Shown here: positions 33,291 through 46,085 of the stretch, one piece after another
Layout of the letters: every line of letters starts with the position of its first letter
Numbering within the stretch: position 1 is the first letter of the stretch
DNA from: Hermatobates lingyangjiaoensis
Taxonomy: Eukaryota > Arthropoda > Insecta > Hemiptera > Hermatobatidae
Direction of reading: 5' to 3'
Length of the DNA stretch: 64,000 bases
Assembly: GCA_026182355.1 (NCBI GenBank)
Contig: JAPFBL010000084.1
Span: forward strand, 13,969,501-14,033,500
The notes under the pieces: model-generated
Told to the model about the DNA's origin: nothing
Database searches by the model: none
Seen by the model: only the letters and a program-made list of their open reading frames with translations
Made by a program: the position numbers and the translations under genes

Positions 33291-35370
33291 GTGGAACTCC
33301 CCACAATCCGCAATAGCCACGTTGCCCTTTCCTTGTGTTATTCCTAACCAAAATGGAACAAATTCCTGCATATGAAATTTTAATTTTCATAATTGATTTT
33401 ATTTCCATTCATTGTATAAAAGGAACAGTTTCACAACCTAGACTGTTCCTTTACTGCCAATTACAGTCATAACAGTGAGGGACACATTAAACTGAAATGT
33501 CTAATTTTAGTACCTTTTACATCCTGGTAACACACATATGAGTCAGTGAAGTGAAAGGATGAAAGTGAGTTTTAAATAAAATATCAAAAACCTGTATATT
33601 TATATAATAAATGAGTTTTTGTTTGTCTTATATTAGTAAAATATTCTTCGGAGGAAATTGGTTTCCCTTAATTTTATTGTCGAATTTTGGAAATGAGAAG
33701 AGTATAAAGAGAAATCTGATATTTTCAATAAGTTGCTCCTTTTGACTTAAAATGTCAATAAAGGTTAAAAGTAAAGTTCATAATTATGATAGCGTCGAAT
33801 TTAATTTTAAAAATGGAAAGTCATATTTCATTACTGAAGTATTATAGTACTGTTATATTGTAGTTAGTCTTAAGATTCTGTTGTGTGAGCATTATTTTAC
33901 ATATTACTGCGTACTCCTAGTTCATTCAACTTAAAATTTATAACCTAGTGATTTTTTTTATCGTGGTCATCGACATAATTTGCTCTACCCAATTATTGCT
34001 AGATATTTGGTTTTAAAATTTAAAGGTTTTTAGAAATATTTAAAGGTTTTTAGAAATAAACAGTTTTAGAAAAACCTTTTGCAGCTAATTGCTTTCGTCA
34101 TTACCATTTTTCTTCTTTGACTTTGGCCATAGTGAATAGAAAGTTTTAAGAAGTTGACTCTGGATTTTTATGATAATGATCGACTATACTGCTCACCAAA
34201 TTCAATAAGCGTGGTTCTAAATGTAAGTTTAATTTGCATTTATGCTTGAGCAAATGATTTGTTTAATAATCGGGAGTGGGTCACACCCAACTTTCTTATT
34301 AGTTATTAAATACGTCAGTAAAAACTGTAATTGATTCGTTCATTCTAATGAGAATAATATGATTTTGCGAATTATGATAAAAATGTAATTTTTGGTTTCA
34401 TGCTTTAAAAAAAATGTCCAAAATTTGTCATTGAAGGCTTCGCCCTACATTTGAGGTTGCCATAAAATCTTACTGAGTTGAAATATTAAGGATTTCATTT
34501 TGCGAGATGACAATAACAGTAGAATTTATCAAAACGAGACGTTCAGAGTGGTTGGAAAGTTCTGTTAAACATGCATATAATATTACGTTTATTGTATTTA
34601 TGCTATTGTTAACAATGTGACTTACATATATCAGTTGAAGTAAAGGCTGGAATGTTCATTTCTATTTCATACTATCAGTTAAATATAACCATGTTACATC
34701 AGAAAGGTAGAAATTTATTCATTTTTTGAAATAGATTTATTTGCTCACATAATTTATCCACATTTTAACTGGTGTAAATAATTTTTATTATATATTTTAC
34801 AATTGAATCTACTATTACTTTGATTATTTATTGAATCTATTGCTCTTTTTTAAAAAAAATTTCATTTCATCTAAAATATTACTTACTTTTGCATTCTATA
34901 TACTCGTATTCTGCTTTATACTTTTTTGCTTTTTTTGATTATCGCTATTTATTATACGGTTCCTTTGCTATTATGAATATTTTTGTATCTCAATCCCTAT
35001 ATAAATGTTTTTACTTAAATTCTACGTAATGTAAACATTGACTTCAACATGAAGAAAAATTATTCGTATTGCTCCTGTGCTATAACACAGTAACTACAAG
35101 TCATATATCCCATAGTTCTCATTTTAATGAATATGTTTTTCCTTTTTTTCTTATAAATAAATTGGCACTCGTAAAATCAAACTCGCTGTCATTTTAAATT
35201 TCATCAGCGTGCATAGGTTGCGTATTCGTTTAGAAATATTTAAACTAATTCTTTGCATAATCTTCTTTCTTTCCATCCGAGGTTTACCCTAGACATCTTG
35301 ACCATTTTGTGTCAAGCAGATCAAGCAGATCACTGGGTCACTCTCGTCAAAGTCAAGAACCGACCAGGTA
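33291..35370. other. Unassigned AT-rich interval
   Basis: No gene, RNA or recognised repeat, apart from a small direct repeat TTTAAAGGTTTTTAGAAAT near 34019-34060. Confidence 0.45.
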
Positions 35371-35371
35371 G

Positions 35372-35412
<41 letters not shown>

Positions 35413-35422
35413 CACGCACACA

Positions 35423-35464
<42 letters not shown>

Positions 35465-35488
35465 CACACACATACACTCACACTCACA

Positions 35489-35531
<43 letters not shown>

Positions 35532-35534
35532 CAT
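35371..35534. repeat. CA microsatellite
   Basis: About 160 bases of CA repeats with occasional G and T. Frames rich in Thr-His or Cys-Val through it are artefacts. Confidence 0.98.
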
Positions 35535-36569
35535 ACAATCATACAAATATCCACCATGTAACAATTTTGAAATCAATGTTCCTCATATTGACTATACTCT
35601 ACTAATGGTAAGGTATAAAATTATAAAAGAGTTGAGTTTGATGAGTCGAGTAACTGAGTAGGTTTCGATGGAATTTACTTTCACCTTCATCTCATCAGGA
35701 ATAACCTCTGCGTCCACATTTCACTGACGCCACTTATGTAGGCTAAAAATAGGCTTTTGATAAAAATTTATGCAATGGTTAAGCGGTTTTCTACTATTAC
35801 ACTCTACTCAAGAACAATTTGTTATTAAAATGTAAACAATAAGAAAAGAAACAGCATTTCCTAAGCGTGATTTTGTTACTTTTATTTTAAACAACAACGA
35901 TTAATATAAAGATGAGATTTCCTTAGTTACTAATTTATTATAAATAATTATTCGATAATTAAAATTCTATTATTAAAATATCAGATAGCTAAAAATGCAC
36001 ATCTTTAGTTGCTCTTTTCTTCTAAAGATGTTATCTCAATACTAAAATATTACTTTTGTAAATATATAAACTCGATTGTTACCAAAGTATGATACGTCTG
36101 GTTGCTGAAGATCACAATCATGATTTACTATTTTTCCACATATAATTAAAAGCTTTAAATAATAACAAAGACACAACAGAAAAATTATTATAATTTAACC
36201 TCTTATTTCTAAATAACTAGTTTCTAACTAAGTTCCAATATAACTGGTAGCTGTATTAAAATTTTGATTTACATTATAATATAAGAATAAAGATATCATA
36301 GAGTAATTTTAGTTTTACTAATTTTTAATTATTTTAATAGATATTTAAATTCAATAAAATTGATGAAGAAAAATACATTTATATTTTAAAAATGTTAAAT
36401 GTTTTTGATCCTGGAAATCCCCACAGCAGGTATATGTGGGGATTTGTACTTAATCATTCTTATTGATCGGGTATGCAAGTAGTTAATCATCTGTGAAACA
36501 CAAAGGGCTGTTAATTGAAAAATTTAAACTATATAACTTTTAAATTATTTTTTTATTTCTACATAATTT
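35535..36569. other. Unassigned AT-rich interval
   Basis: No gene or known repeat seen. Confidence 0.45.
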
Positions 36570-37640
36570 TTTTACTTTCCTATAAGTAAGGTATAGTGAT
36601 CCTGAAAAAATTCGATCTCAAGTATTTTGACGGAACATGTTTTGAGGTCCCCAAATGACGTTTTTTCGAAGAAGTATGAGTGTGTGTGTGTGGGGGGGGG
36701 GGGGGGGGGAGTGTATCCAAAAGCTTGTGTACACTCTACGGTCCAGAATCTTCGATTTATGAAATTGATACATAAAATTTACAAAAAATGGGCCCCATAT
36801 GAAGATGAACACTATTGTTTTGGGAGAAATTATACATAATGGGAAAGTCACTTTTTTTGACTAAAATTTGTTTTTAAACAACTTTTTTTTTCTTCTAAAC
36901 TACTTATTCTGGAGTCTTACAATTTCGACATTATCTTTGTAGTTACAAAATTAATCCTCAGTTTTTTAAAACAACAGGAAAGATTTTTTTTTTCAACAAA
37001 ATGTAAAAATTTTGGTTTTTCATTCAATCTGAAAGCTTCTGAGGACGATAAACGTCATACCGGTTGACGGATCAAAATAAAATTACACATAAAAATAAAA
37101 CATTATGTGGGGGATAAAAAGAGGGATTTTTTTTTAAAATTACATGAACCAAAAGGGCTTTAAAGTCAATTTTAATTTTTCATTTTTCAGAGGAACTATT
37201 TTGACACTAAACAACTGATTAATGAACAATATCATTTTGCCAGGTAATTGAAAAAAAACTCAGTAATTTTTAAAAAAAAATTCCGTAAAATTTCAATTAC
37301 CGTAAACAGCAAAAAAGTTATAAAAACTGAATATTCATCCTTGACTAATGGATCATCTTCTATACTTGTCAAATTTGTTTACAATTATTTACATTGTTTT
37401 TATTGACTTATAAATTTTTCAAGTAAATCAACTGAAACATTTATGTTTAGAGGTATAATGAAAAAATTTGAAATGATTTAATGACTTAATATGAGATATA
37501 GCAAGAATATAATTCTTTCATGTGAAAAATCAACCTCAATCAAACATAAAATTTCTGATGCTTCCCATAGATATAATGGATTTGTCTAACAAAATGCTCT
37601 AATCAATCTGTATGAGCACCCTTGAACAAAACTTAAATTT
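36570..37640 (+). repeat. Family A, long form, 3'-truncated
   Basis: Left terminus diverged (CTATAAGTAAGGTATAGTGA), then CGATCTCAAG and TTTTGACGG, a GT/poly-G tract at 36679-36709, the middle landmarks, and the long-form segment up to GAACAAAACTTAAATT. There it meets LINE sequence. The frames at 36618-36851 lie inside the repeat and are not genes. Confidence 0.75.
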
Positions 37641-37864
37641 GACCAATTTTCTTCACTCTGGAGCATCTTTTGAACTATGGTCTCTGGAGTGACCTCACCC
37701 AGTGATGCTATTAATTCCTGGCACAGCACTCTCCATTTAGCACAGAAGAAGAAGGTATGCTCTGCATCGTCGTTTTCCCCCGAGTTACAGTACCTACATT
37801 GAGGGCTATCAACTTTACCCATCCTGTGTAAATATATCTCAAAATTCCCATGGCCAGTCAGCAT
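37586..37864 (-). pseudogene. LINE ORF2 C-terminal fragment (R1/jockey-type zinc knuckle)
   Basis: The minus frame starts MLTGHGNFEIYLHRMGK and carries CRYCNSGENDDAEHTFFFC, a CxxC...HxxxxC knuckle. WRVLCQEL, GEVTPETIVQKML and W-x2-L/V...F follow. This is the usual C-terminus of ORF2 in R1- and jockey-like non-LTR elements. The last residues (from about 37640) are read from family A sequence, so the element is truncated there. The reverse transcriptase upstream is not found: the flank at 37870-38110 is a short AAT repeat, then GC-richer sequence. Confidence 0.75.
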
Positions 37865-37869
37865 CTGAG

Positions 37870-38266
37870 ATAAGTGGAATAATAATAATAATATTCATAA
37901 TAATACTAGTTGGATGAGGGTTGGAAACTCATCCAACCCTCGGATTGTGGGTATTTAGGGGCTATTACCCCAAGATGTGATACAGGAGGAGGAGGTCGGA
38001 ATGGCCAGCGCTGAGGCTGCTACAGCCACCGATCCAGCAGGGACCTGGCAGTGGGTGAATGTTGACGTTGGCCAAAAGAAGAGCCGGGAAGAAGGAAAGA
38101 AACTCCTTCATAATCAAGAGACTATATTTTACTGTAGTTAATATTAGTTTTTATTATTATTGTTGTTATCATATTATTAGAATTACAGTCATGACAATTA
38201 TTAATAGTATTCTATACATTACTGTAAATATTATCTCGAGTTAGTAGTTCATAGTTATATAAGAAA
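37870..38266. other. GC-richer block, possibly LINE-derived
   Basis: After an AAT microsatellite (37877-37905), GGTTGGAAACTCATCCAACC forms a hairpin. A plus frame (IQEEEVGMASAEAATATDP) then looks like a LINE C-terminal or 3' region. Uncertain. Confidence 0.3.
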
Positions 38267-39886
38267 TTTTTACTTTACTATAAGTAAAATATAGTGATCG
38301 TGAAAAAATTCGATCTCGAGATTTTGACGGAATTACATGTTTTGAGGTCCCAGAAGTCGTTTTATGAGGTTTTTACGATGATGTCTGTGTGTGTGTGGGT
38401 GGGTGGGTGGGTGGGTGAGTGTGTTAGCATTGCTTGTTACCACGCTACGGTCCAGAATCTTTGATGGATCAAGTTGATATTTTACACAAAAATGGGCCCC
38501 ATAAAGACGAAGATCCCTATTTTTGGGAAGAATTATGCATGATGGGAAAGTCACCTTTTTTGCCAAAAACCGTTTTTTTTAAAACATTTATTTCTACTAA
38601 ACTGATAACCCTAGAGTTTTGAAATTTTGACATTATCTTTGAAGTTACAAATGCAACAAACGAAAAATATATTCAGAATTTTAAAACAACGGGAAATATT
38701 TTTTTTTCAATAAAATGTAAAAATTTTGACTTATAATTCAATCTCAAACCTTGTGAGAGCGATACAAGCCATACTGTTTGACGGACAAGAATGAAACTAT
38801 GCCTAAAAATAGAACATTATGTGGAGAATGAGTTGAGATATTTTTTTTCAAAATTACATTCGCTAAAGGGGCGTTACAGTACGATTTCTGTTTTTAGAAA
38901 ATGTTTTTTTGACGCTAAACGGCTAATTAAAAAACAATGAAAATTGGACCGAAAATGGAACAAAAAATTAGCAATTCATAAAAAAAATCATGAAGTTTCA
39001 ATTATGGGAAAGAGCAATAACGCTATAAAAATTGTTTGTTTATCTTAGACTAAGAGATCACCTGCTATACTTGTCGAATTTTTTATATTTTTTTTCATTG
39101 TTTACATTGACTTAGAAATTTTTTGAGCGATTCCACTGATATAAATTGATATTTATAAAGGAACAATTTAAATTGTTTATTGACTTATATGAGATGTAAG
39201 AGGAATAACATTGTGCAGGAAAATGATAACACTCACTCAGAAAAAATTCGTATATGTGTTATTTGACAAAGGGGAAGGAAAATGATCTTATTAAATACTA
39301 AGAAGCCATAAAATTCCCAGTATAATAATTCTGTAAAAAACCAAAAATGTAAAAGATAATTCAAAATTGAAATCTTTCGTTTAGAGATTAATAAATGTAA
39401 TTATCGTACATTTTTAATTATAAATCATCTTAAAACAACATTTTTTCTTCGATGTTTATGATGTTTTTCAGAGAAAATAAGGGTATTTTCCTGTTTTAAA
39501 TTTGAAAATTTTACTTTAATATCAATGTTGAAGGATGTCAAGTAAACGATGTAAGAAATCCACTGGCTATTTAAACAGAGGCCATGTTCTGTTGTAGGAG
39601 AATATTTCGTATCAAGAAATGTTCACTTTGGTTTTTCAAAAATGTTATTACTGCTGTAGTTATACTAATGAAATTATTTGCATCAGCTGTGTGATGTACA
39701 AAAATAAGCTTATATATTGATATGTCCTTCAATCACTATCTGTACTACCTCAGTAATGAGAGACTAATAATCATATCCCATTTGGATGTTTACGTTATGC
39801 TTAAATGAGACGTTATGTGTTATATACTCAAGAAATTTGATATTAAGTTACTTATAGTAAAGTTGAGTGTAGGCCACTCCAGATTT
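38267..39886 (+). repeat. Family A, full-length copy 1 (1.6 kb)
   Basis: Left: ACTTTACTATAAGTAA at 38272-38287, then ATAGTGATCGTGAAAAAATT. Right: its exact reverse complement TTACTTATAGTAAAGT at 39848-39863, then TGAGTGTAGGCCACTCCAG. The whole 1.6 kb aligns with 57791-59394 with only scattered differences. The left end folds on itself (TACTTTAC...GTAAA). GGGT/GT microsatellite at 38384-38417. No open frame of note on either strand, so it is a non-autonomous element of uncertain class. Confidence 0.85.
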
Positions 39887-40060
39887 TTTAGCTTACTACT
39901 AGTAGTAAACATATTATAGTTTTTCTAGTATCTCTATTAATGGATGAAGGGGAAAAGCCTGGTGGGTAGTACGTAGTGCTCTCTGTACGGATACCCCAAC
40001 AATGTATAACTTGAGCATTATGCTCTTGATAAAGATTTATTCATTCATTCATTCGAGCAA
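39887..40060 (+). repeat. Possible LINE 3' tail with (ATTC)n
   Basis: GGTACCCC-like GC-richer text (GCTCTCTGTACGGATACCCC) runs into GATAAAGATTTATTCATTC with four ATTC units (40037-40053), the style of tail left by some LINEs. Class not determined. Confidence 0.35.
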
Positions 40061-42599
40061 ATGATTCTAACTTTCAAAAGAAGGTAAACTGGGCCAATCT
40101 TTTGTGCTTCCTAAGATTCTAAGATTCATTGTCAAAAAGTATCTGTTAATATTCTTCTACTTGGTGATAAAGATAATCTTGCCAATCCATCATCCAATCA
40201 TGAACGCAATTTTATAGGAAATATACTTTTAAAACTTTGGCCAGTCCTGAAAAGCAATTCAAATAGTGTGCTATTTGTTCAGAGAATCACAATTCATCCT
40301 TGTTTCCATTCACCAACTTGTAGTTAGATCCAGTTGTTTCAGATTATATGATTTGTCATGATAAGCTAGAAAATGTGACCAAAGAAGAGCGATTCATCCA
40401 TTTTATTTTTTCAAATAGACATACAATGGATGCCGTAGCAAAGAACTACTTAGACAAGTTAAAAAAAAATTAATTCTTTTATAAAGATATAAGAAGACAA
40501 TATAGCTGAAGGTGAAAAGATCCACAACAAAGAATTAATACCTCCCAAATTTGTTCGTTTAATTCGTTCAAATTAAGAACCACCCATGGAAAAATAGAAA
40601 GGTACGCATATAATAAATAGGAATGATACAACTGCAGTTAAAAAATAGTTAATTTTGTTGCTTTTACTACTAAAAGATGAAAAAACTAATGTTTTAAACA
40701 TTTAAATTGAATACTGTAATCGATACATTCTATTAATACGTATATTACAAGTCTTCAAAACAATTTGAAAGTGTAAAATTTAATTACATAATATGCGCAA
40801 TTCCTGATATGCAGCCTTATTCAGCCAGTACGAGAGACTGTCAAAAGATAGTAATATCAAATAAAGATATTGCAGATGATGGAACAGTTTTTTAGACAAC
40901 GATAAATCAAAATAATTCTTTGACGAGGTAAATGATTTGATCATAAATCAGTTGAATGATGTATTTGGAAGTATAAGGACCATAACATTTTCATTTGAAT
41001 ATTCATGAGGAAATGCTATATATGAAACTATACTTCCAGACTTAAAAAAAAAGCAGAAAAGCCGACTTTGATAGAAATTTAGGGACATTAAATTTTATTA
41101 AGTTCAAAATGAGGAAAAATATCTTAAAAATCAAGCTTCAAATATTTTTAAAAAAATTAATACTCTTCAACGTCTTTAACTTTAAGAAAAAGATCTCTAA
41201 ATATCCGAATAAACTTACATATATCATACCAAACAGAAAATATCTCACAACAAATTTACAGTGGCCTACACTCAACCTTACAATAAGTAAACATAATAAC
41301 AAACTCATATATAATAGCAAACTCGTTGCGAAAAATTGAGTTTGTTCTCCTTTTAAAATCAACTTTAGATTTTAAGTTCTTTAATGAGCTTTATAATTAT
41401 CCTCAGACAAGTATTTCTCACTTTTTTCGGTTTGTTTTTCACGGTTTTCGGTGTCGCTATGTATGATTTGCGAAAAAGTTTAACCTCACAAAAGCATTAA
41501 TTGTTACCTTGCATTTTCATAGAATGTGATAAATCATTCTAAAGCCTCATCGGTACAGAGTCTGCATTATTCGAATAACTTATTATTTGCGGCTTGATTA
41601 AGAGCTATGTTACAAGAATTATGTCGGGTTAAATACTTAATATCAGGATTTATAATTTTCATAAAAATGTATGTTCATTTAGAATGTACTTTTTTAAACT
41701 AAAAGAGACACAATTTTTCCAGCCACGTTTTATCTCAGAAAGAAGATTTTCTATTTTGTACTAAACTCTATAATATGGAATTTTTTTTCTTGATAAAAAA
41801 TGTCTAAAAGGAAGGCTTCTAATAACTTATCCACCCTGAAAGTTTTCTTGTTATCCTTTGACACTTCTCTGTGTAGATAATATGGGTACCTCTTTCATTT
41901 ATCTCAGGATAGCATAAAACTAATGTATATCATACCATTAGTTTTATAGCAGCAATAGCAGTAGTTTTATAGATAAAGTGTAGATTAGTAGCTAAGACCT
42001 CACGCTCTACAAAAGAATTCCGTACAATACATTACAATCCATTGGTGACATTACACAGTGTAACCTTGCAGAATTTTCCAGTCAACAAAAATTACTCTAA
42101 GAAGATTTCCACATCTTTGATACTTTACTATAATATTTTCAATTAAAGCGTTAGACATTTACCTCGTTTCTCATTGAGAATGTTGTAAGGACCGTTTTAG
42201 CAGTATTTATATCTAGATCTTTATACGATGGTGATCTTCTACAATTTGAAGAGGATGCTGTATAAATACATAGGTGGTGCTAGCACGGCCCTTCTTATAA
42301 TAGCAATTTCATCTACCTATCCTTGTGTATAGTAAAGTTGACAAATAATAGACTAGTCATCTACAAATAATCTTCACAATCGCTGTGACGAGACGCCTGC
42401 TTGAGAAGCTGTTAATAGTCATAGTTCAAGTTGTGGTAGATCTAAGATCCAACATTATTGTAGACCCAACATTTATTACTCTTGCATTCATTTGTTCTAA
42501 TCTCAAAATGCAGTTCCCGAAATCATACATCCCTGCATTAATGCTAATTTAATGAATTACGAGCATGTTATCAAAATTTTAAGTTAATCGAATCACCGA
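40061..42599. other. Unassigned AT-rich interval
   Basis: No gene recognised. A reverse-orientation family A terminus scrap is at 41260-41290 (GTGGCCTACACTCAACCTTA). Protein-like broken text at about 40230-40470 is not identified. Confidence 0.4.
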
Positions 42600-43815
42600 G
42601 AAAGTAGCTCAAAATTAGTATCCCTTTTTGTAATAAAGCACGGAAGTGTGCGTTTCCCAAATATTACCCGAAGAGAATTGGGTTCTTAAAGAAACCAAAA
42701 ACAACATCTATCTGGCATTATGTTTTATTCAAGGGTGCAATATGTATGTAGTTTGATTACAACCCTTTGTTAGTCAACCATCTATCATACCCTGGAAAGC
42801 ACAATAAAATGTTTGACTGGCGTTAATTTTTACATTTAGGAATTTTATTCTTCTTACATAACATATTAACTCTTAAAATATTTTTTATTTTTTACTTTAC
42901 GATAAGTAAAGTATAGTGTTCGTGAAAAAATTCAAGTTTTTTCGATCTCGAGTTTTTGACGGGATTATATGTTTTGAGGTCCCAGAAATCTTTTTATGAA
43001 GTTTTATTCGATGATGTGGACTATTTACTAATATATTTTTTCTCAATATACATTCACAGTAACCTTATAACAGAGTTTAAGGTTACCTCACAGTAACCTT
43101 ATTACAGAGTTTAAGGTTACCGTAAACCTTACAGGCAGGAAGATGATAACAGTCGCTCAGAGTGAATTGGTATATATGATTTTTGACAAATGGAAAGAAA
43201 AGTAATTATTATTAATTACTAGGAAGCCATAAAATTCGCAGTATAATAATTCTATAAACGACCAAAAATGTAAAACATAATTCAAAATTGAAAACATACT
43301 TTGAAGGGTAATAAATATAACTATCCTACATCTTAAATTAAAAATGATCCTAAAACAGCATTTTTTCTTACATATTTCTGATATTTTTCAGATAAAATAG
43401 GAATATTTTCAAGTTTTAAATGGGATAATTTTTCTTATATATTCAATGTAGAAGGAGGTCAGATAAACTATATAAGAGATCCACTGGCAATTGTAAGAAA
43501 AGTCATATTCTCCTATAAGAGATTATTTCTTAACACGAAATCTACACTTTAGCTTTTCAAAAATGTTATTACTGCTGTAGATATACTAATGATATTATAT
43601 TCATCAGTAGTGTATTATACAAAAATTAGCAGATATATTGATAAGTGGATCAATCACTATCTGTACTACCTTCAGGAATGAAGGACTAAAAAACATCTCC
43701 CATTTAGACATTTATATTATGCCTAAATGGAACATTATATATTATATACCAAAGAATTATGATATTATGTTTACTTATACTAAAGTTGAGCGTAAGTTAC
43801 TCCAGATTTTTTACT
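42600..43815 (+). repeat. Family A, internally deleted, with separate long-form segment
   Basis: 42600-42890 is the reverse-oriented long-form segment. It is followed at 42892 by a left terminus (TACTTTACGATAAGTAAAGT) in plus orientation, a jump past the middle (about 43020-43160, with a short duplicated AACCTTA piece), then the 3' half to TTTACTTATACTAAAGTTGA and CTCCAGATTTTT at 43780-43812. Both termini of this copy are present. Confidence 0.7.
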
Positions 43816-44098
43816 AAATTTTGAAAAGATAAATTTATTTCACTGGATAGAATAAAAACCGATCCCTTGCGGGTCCAAAAACGTCAGCCCTTACGGTCTT
43901 CTTGTTTGATGGGATGTTTGGGTACAACCACTCAGATCACTATCTAGAACTGTTGCCCAAGTTCCGTTCCCTTCACCAAATTACTACAATAATTTACTAT
44001 TCATCGATAAAACCATTTCTGAAGTCGTAAAATGTATCACTACACTAGTAATTATTAAAGACATATATTATTGCATAAATTGCATAATACAGTTTTTA

Positions 44099-44627
44099 CT
44101 AGAACAAGCAGAAATACCCGGCGTTGCCCGGGTCTAGAAGTTATAAGTATAAAATTTGAAATGATCGAAATGAAAATTGGGTTCAATATTATTTTATGCA
44201 TTTTTGTCTTACGATTCTTCATTCATGATCTACAGTCCCTTGGACGTTTTTTAACATTTTCAGGAGAATAGTGGTACCTAGGCTATGAAAGAAGCATCCT
44301 AGAGCAAAAAATCATTATATAACATTGAGCTCAATTTTTATTTCCAACATTTCATATTTTATGCATTAAGGCCGTAGACGCCATATTTCTTGAGAAAAAA
44401 TGCAAAAACTAAAAATTGGCAAATTTTTGAGGTTTTTGGGCCCTAGGGGGCCTGGGTTAGGCTGCCCCCCAGAGTTTAATAGCCTAAAACCTCCCCAAGA
44501 CCTATAGAAAGTGACTTGCAAAAGAATTTTTGAAAAAGGTCCATTGTAGGCCGAATGCATAAGGTACAAACATACATACATACATACATACATACATACA
44601 GAGCCACGAAGAAAATTTATATATAGA
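44099..44627 (-). mobile_element. Non-autonomous Helitron, complete
   Basis: On the minus strand the element starts TCTATATATAAATTTTC (after host A). It carries a CATA/TATG tandem run near its 5' end (44573-44600) and ends with the hairpin ACCCGG-CGTTGC-CCGGGT (44116-44133) and CTAG (44099-44102) before host T. TC start, hairpin, CTAG and A/T insertion are the Helitron hallmarks. At about 530 bp it has no coding capacity, though a minus frame (44366-44755) crosses it by chance. Confidence 0.8.
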
Positions 44628-45125
44628 TTCTGAAACTTGTTCAAAAAATGAAGGTCAAATCTACAATTTGTGAATGAAATTTGTTTGAAAGATAATGTGA
44701 CACTTGGGACAAAAAAAATTGATTTTTGAAAATTGTAATGTGAAACTTGTGACAAAATGTTTAATAGTTGAAATTGTTATGTGAAACTTGTGGCAAAAAA
44801 ATAATTGTTTGGAATTTATAATTTGAGACTTTTAAAAAAATTTAAGAAACTATTGATAATAGCTAAAGCTTTGTTAAAGTTAATAAGAAACCCATATAAA
44901 AAATACAATAATTGTCTTTAATATCAATCTGAAAACAATAGAATTTCTGGTACCTGGTTGTTTCCAATTGAACAAAGCGTGTGGAAATATTATCATAAAG
45001 ATTAACCTACCTGCGGCCGCCATTACCAATTAAAGTCAAAATATAAACAAACAGGTTATACAGCAAACCTTATCTATTATAATATTTTTGGGATATTACA
45101 TGAACCACAACTCTGATTTTCGATT

Positions 45126-45655
45126 TTTATTTCCAACATTTCATATTTTATGCATTAAGGCCGTAGACGCCATATTTCTTCACAAAAAATGCAAAAACTC
45201 AAAATCGGCAAATTTTTGAGGTTTTTGGGCCCTAGGGGGCCGGGGTTAGGATGCCCCAAAGAGTTTAATAGCCTAAAACCACCCCAAGACCTATAGAAAG
45301 TGCCTTGCAAAAGAATATTTGAAAAAGGTCCATTGTAGGCCGAATCCATAAGGTACAAACATACATACATACGATAAAAAGATTTCACATAAACACGTGA
45401 AACAACAATCAATGATCAAACCACAATAAGAAATGGGAAAACAAGACTAAGATCTTTCAACCGTAACAAGCGGTCTTCGTCAGAGTCAAAAACCCAACTG
45501 CAAAACCCCAGTTGGGTTTTTGACTCTGACGAAGACCGCTTGTTACGGTTGAAAGACCTTAGTCTTGTTTTCCCATTTCTTATTGTGGTTTGATCATACA
45601 TACATACATACATACATACATACATACAGAGCCACGAAGAGAATTTATATATAGA
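45126..45655 (-). mobile_element. Second Helitron of the same family, 3' end different, carrying a PLE pair
   Basis: 45126-45375 and 45597-45655 match 44336-44627: CATTAAGGCCGTAGACGCC, GGGCCCTAGGGGGCC and GGTCCATTGTAGGCCGAAT, and the same TCTATATATAAA start. The CATA run is split by a 230-bp PLE-2 inverted pair. Similarity to copy 1 stops at about 45126, so the 3' end with hairpin is not shared. Confidence 0.75.
45366..45600. mobile_element. Inverted pair of PLE-2 termini inside a Helitron CATA run
   Basis: About 90-base arms face each other around a spacer of a few bases. Left arm, minus strand: GAAA at 45455-45458, CTGACGA at 45477-45483. Right arm, plus strand: CTGACGA at 45526-45532, GAAA at 45551-45554. 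CATA repeats lie on both sides (45358-45372 and 45597-45629). The left side also retains GATTTCACATAAACACGTG, the extreme PLE-2 end. Frames such as 45416-45625 are by-products. Confidence 0.8.
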
Positions 45656-45929
45656 CTAAGAAGTAATTTTAAGTTTATTAAAAGGAATTGCACAAATTAT
45701 TGCTATTCTAATGCTTCCGAAGAGTAATCATTTGAACGACTCGGATAGTATCATCCATATTTTAATGTAATGTTTTCAACAATTATTAAAAGCATTCCAC
45801 GTTGCTTCCTATATTTTAGTTTAATATTTGAATTGAAACATATAATATTTTATTAAACCTAAACTAATACAATATTTTGCCTTTCGCAAAGCGATTTATG
45901 AATCTTCCAACAGTGTTCCTCTTAGTTTC

Positions 45930-46085
45930 ATCATTGACCGCTGTGAGCTCTGGTGTAGCAATCCTTCAATGTTCTCACTCTCTCTCTTTTATACACGTCG
46001 GTTAGATGTCCCAGTGATTCGTGGTTGACCAGTCAACGGTGTGTAATTTTGACTGCAGTGGGCGTGTTACCATTAACACCTATTA
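45930..46085 (+). promoter_or_regulatory. Candidate tropomodulin upstream exon/promoter region
   Basis: A less AT-rich block (GTGAGCTCTGGTGTAGCAAT, CTCTCTCTTTTATACACG, CCAGTGATTCGTGG) about 1.1 kb before the first coding exon. CAACG/GTGTGTAA near 46039 could be a splice donor of a non-coding first exon. This is position and composition only; weak. Confidence 0.2.

Noticed and set aside
35253..35561. Thr-His and Cys-Val-rich frames on both strands
   Set aside because: Translations of the CA microsatellite at 35371-35534.
37920..37945. Terminator-like GGTTGG...CCAACC hairpin
   Set aside because: Bacterial-type terminators are not meaningful here; more likely part of a LINE remnant.
45416..45625. 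Minus frame with Met-Tyr-Val-Cys repeats
   Set aside because: Made by the CATA run and the PLE-2 inverted pair.
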